From Bacillota bacterium (GTDB taxonomy: Bacteria > Bacillota > Syntrophomonadia > Syntrophomonadales > Syntrophomonadaceae): a DNA stretch of 23,342 nt. The translations under genes were made by a program, and so were the position numbers. Below are positions 21,444 to 23,342 of this stretch, piece after piece. The notes under the pieces are model-generated. The model did not search any database. It saw nothing but the letters and a program-made list of their open reading frames with translations, and was not told where the DNA came from. Location: assembly GCA_023395515.1 (NCBI GenBank), contig JAEWZB010000040.1, positions 1 to 23,342 on the forward strand. Reading direction: 5' to 3'. Numbering within the stretch: position 1 is the stretch's first letter; the number at the start of each line of letters is the position of its first letter.

Positions 21444-23342
21444 TTAGTTATTTTCGTCTTGATTTTCCAGGTACTCCTGAACTTCATTTTCATCTACATC
21501 TTCAGCGGCTTGTTTAATAGATAAACCAATCTTCTTTTCTTCCATATCTAAACTAATAATTTTAGTTTGAACTTTTTCTCCCACTTTCACCACATCTTCC
21601 GGTTTTTCTACCCGGTAGTTGGCTAATTGAGAAATATGAACCAGTCCGTCTACTCCGGGAATTAATTCTATAAAGGCCCCAAAAGGTGCAATCCTTACTA
21701 CCGTTCCTTCTATTACATCCCCTTCATGGTAGTTCTCAATTAAAGCGTCCCAAGGACTTTTCAAGAGAGCTTTTCTGCTTAGGGATACTCTTTGTTTTTC
21801 CCTATCTACTCCTAAAATGTGAACTTCTATGTCATCGCCTTCTTTTAAAATATCAGAAGGATGATTTATTCTGCGATGCTCTAATTCAGACACATGAAGC
21901 AGTCCTTCGTATCCTCCTAAATCAATAAATGCACCATAATCAACTATACGTTTAACTTTACCGGAACGGGTTTGACCTTCTTCGATATTATTCCAGAATT
22001 CCTGTTTTAGTTTAGATTTGGCTTCCGCCACTAATTCTTTACGTGATACTACTATTTGGGAACCCCGTCTCTTATTACGGTTAAATTCAATGATTTTAAA
22101 ATCAAAGTTTTTGCCTTTATAATCATCTAAGCTTTTTACATAGCCATCATCTACATGAGAAGCGGGCAGAAAAGCAATTACTCCTACATCAACTAAAAGA
22201 CCGCCTTTAACTATATCAACAATAGTTCCATTAACTAATTTACCGGCCTGAAAATCTTCTTCTAATTTATCAAGAGCTCTAGATGAATCCACTTTCTTTT
22301 TCGATAAAAGGATAGTTCCGTCAGCATCCCATTTTAACACTAGTACTTCTATTTCATCACCGACTTCAACTACCTCTTTGCAGGAATTTATATCTGTTAT
22401 AGATAATTCTCTTAAGGGAATAACTCCTTCTGATTTTCCTCCTACATCAACCATAACTTCATCATCCAGAACTTGTATAACCGTTCCTTTTATTATATCG
22501 CCACGGCTTGGTTCTTCTGCCTCGGCCATTTCAGCCTCTAATTTAGCGAATGATTCCTCGTTATTGGCCAGTTGAGCTTCCTGCTCCTGGTTGTGGTTTT
22601 CGTCATAGCCCGTCATCTTATCAATTACCTCCTTAATAATCCAGTCCGGAGTTGAAGCACCTGCTGTTATTCCAACTTTAGAGACTCCCTTTAACCAGTT
22701 ATCTTGTATATCTGCCACAGTTTGGATTAAATGGGTTCTAACTCCGGTATTAACACACTCATTTAATAGAGTGGTTGTGTTTGAGCTTTTTTTATCACCT
22801 ATTACTAGCATTAAGTCAACTTCCTGGGCCAGCTCTCTAGCTGCTTCTTGCCTTTTTCTAGTTGCAGAACATATAGTATTAAAAATCCTTAATTCACTAG
22901 TTTTAGTTAATAAAATATTAGCTACCGCATAAAAATCCTTTTCATCTTTAGTAGTTTGAGATACCAGTCCAATTCTCCTCCGTTTAGGATAAGAATTGGC
23001 CTCCTCTACATTTTCAATTACAGTAGCTTTATTTTCGCACCATCCCATTATTCCTTGCACTTCAGGATGAGTGTTAGCTCCAAAAATTATTATACTATAA
23101 TTTTCTTCATTTAATTTTACAACTATTTCGTGGACTTTCTTTACTAAAGGGCAAGTAGCATCTTTTATAGTAAACCCTTGGCTCTCCGCTGATTTAATAG
23201 TGTCTGGGGCTATGCCGTGGGTTCTGATAATTACTCCACTAACTTCATCATTAATATCTTCAAGCTTTTCAATACTTTTTAAACCTTTATTATCAAAAAA
23301 TTCTATAACTAAATCATTATGCACTAATGGACCCAAGCTGTG
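21444..23342 (-). CDS. ispH-rpsA: Fused IspH (HMBPP reductase) and ribosomal protein S1 (partial at the 5' end)
   Basis: The frame is open to the right edge, so about 30 N-terminal residues, including the first cluster Cys, are missing; the Leu codon TTG at 23334-23336 is internal, not a start. Visible residues up to about 245 are IspH: THGIAP, DATCPLVKKVH, ANTHPEVQG, NTICSATRKRQ and ITAGASTPDWI, with two of three 4Fe-4S cysteines. IspH converts HMBPP to IPP and DMAPP. After a Glu/Ala-rich linker (about 246-275) come four S1 RNA-binding domains at about 280-350, 365-435, 453-525 and 538-608. The third and fourth are the most canonical (IVDYGAFIDLGGYEGLLHVSEL). This single-gene fusion is known from Clostridia. 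It probably gives one polypeptide joining isoprenoid synthesis and translation. Confidence 0.97.
   Translation of the reverse strand, partial: HSLGPLVHNDLVIEFFDNKGLKSIEKLEDINDEVSGVIIRTHGIAPDTIKSAESQGFTIKDATCPLVKKVHEIVVKLNEENYSIIIFGANTHPEVQGIMGWCENKATVIENVEEANSYPKRRRIGLVSQTTKDEKDFYAVANILLTKTSELRIFNTICSATRKRQEAARELAQEVDLMLVIGDKKSSNTTTLLNECVNTGVRTHLIQTVADIQDNWLKGVSKVGITAGASTPDWIIKEVIDKMTGYDENHNQEQEAQLANNEESFAKLEAEMAEAEEPSRGDIIKGTVIQVLDDEVMVDVGGKSEGVIPLRELSITDINSCKEVVEVGDEIEVLVLKWDADGTILLSKKKVDSSRALDKLEEDFQAGKLVNGTIVDIVKGGLLVDVGVIAFLPASHVDDGYVKSLDDYKGKNFDFKIIEFNRNKRRGSQIVVSRKELVAEAKSKLKQEFWNNIEEGQTRSGKVKRIVDYGAFIDLGGYEGLLHVSELEHRRINHPSDILKEGDDIEVHILGVDREKQRVSLSRKALLKSPWDALIENYHEGDVIEGTVVRIAPFGAFIELIPGVDGLVHISQLANYRVEKPEDVVKVGEKVQTKIISLDMEEKKIGLSIKQAAEDVDENEVQEYLENQDENN

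Noticed and set aside
23334..23336. TTG as the start of the ispH-rpsA gene
   Set aside because: The frame is open to the window edge (His-Ser before Leu-Gly-Pro), and IspH normally has about 30 residues before LGPxxHN, so this codon is internal.
1..23342. Insertion sequence, prophage or CRISPR
   Set aside because: No transposase, integrase or phage structural gene and no regularly spaced repeats were found; the CHAP gene alone is not enough to claim a prophage.

Overview
The window is a bacterial chromosome segment, almost certainly from an endospore-forming, low-GC member of the Clostridia/Peptococcales-like Firmicutes. The evidence is spoIVA, a SpoIIP-type spore gene, a YIEGIA operon, an ispH-rpsA gene fusion and a type 2 IPP isomerase beside IspH, all in the order seen around der in spore formers. 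The sequence is AT-rich, Shine-Dalgarno sites are strong, and TTG or GTG starts are frequent. No rRNA, CRISPR array, IS element or integrase was seen. Nearly everything is on the minus strand; only two genes are on the plus strand.

Left part (1-3300): an ECF-type sigma factor gene, a DUF4179-type anti-sigma gene running off the left edge, then a membrane-bound XRE regulator. The regulator's last membrane segment is cut off by an in-frame TGA where a Trp codon is expected. A tRNA-Pro(GGG) follows with its own promoter and terminator.

Aspartate-family operon (3296-7300): a strong promoter drives a PheB-like ACT protein, homoserine dehydrogenase, homoserine kinase and aspartokinase. thrC is absent. 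No terminator is visible before tRNA-Pro, so the operon may read into it. A divergent DUF6544 gene (7499-8329) follows.

Spore/envelope block (8412-18350): spoIVA stands alone. Upstream is a tight set, in transcription order DUF1614 - SpoIIP-like - YIEGIA - small YIEGIA partner - DUF3189a - DUF3189b, with most junctions overlapping. It is followed by DUF512 radical SAM - der - plsY - gpsA from a separate promoter. The first six genes look like one translationally coupled, poorly characterised sporulation module; the last four handle ribosome assembly and phospholipid synthesis.

Right part (18350-23342): a plus-strand CHAP-domain peptidoglycan hydrolase without a signal peptide sits between terminator hairpins, interrupting the otherwise minus-strand block. 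Then come fni (type 2 IDI), mobA, and a fused IspH-ribosomal protein S1 gene running off the right edge. IspH makes IPP/DMAPP by the MEP pathway and Fni balances the two, so isoprenoid supply is encoded beside translation and envelope functions.
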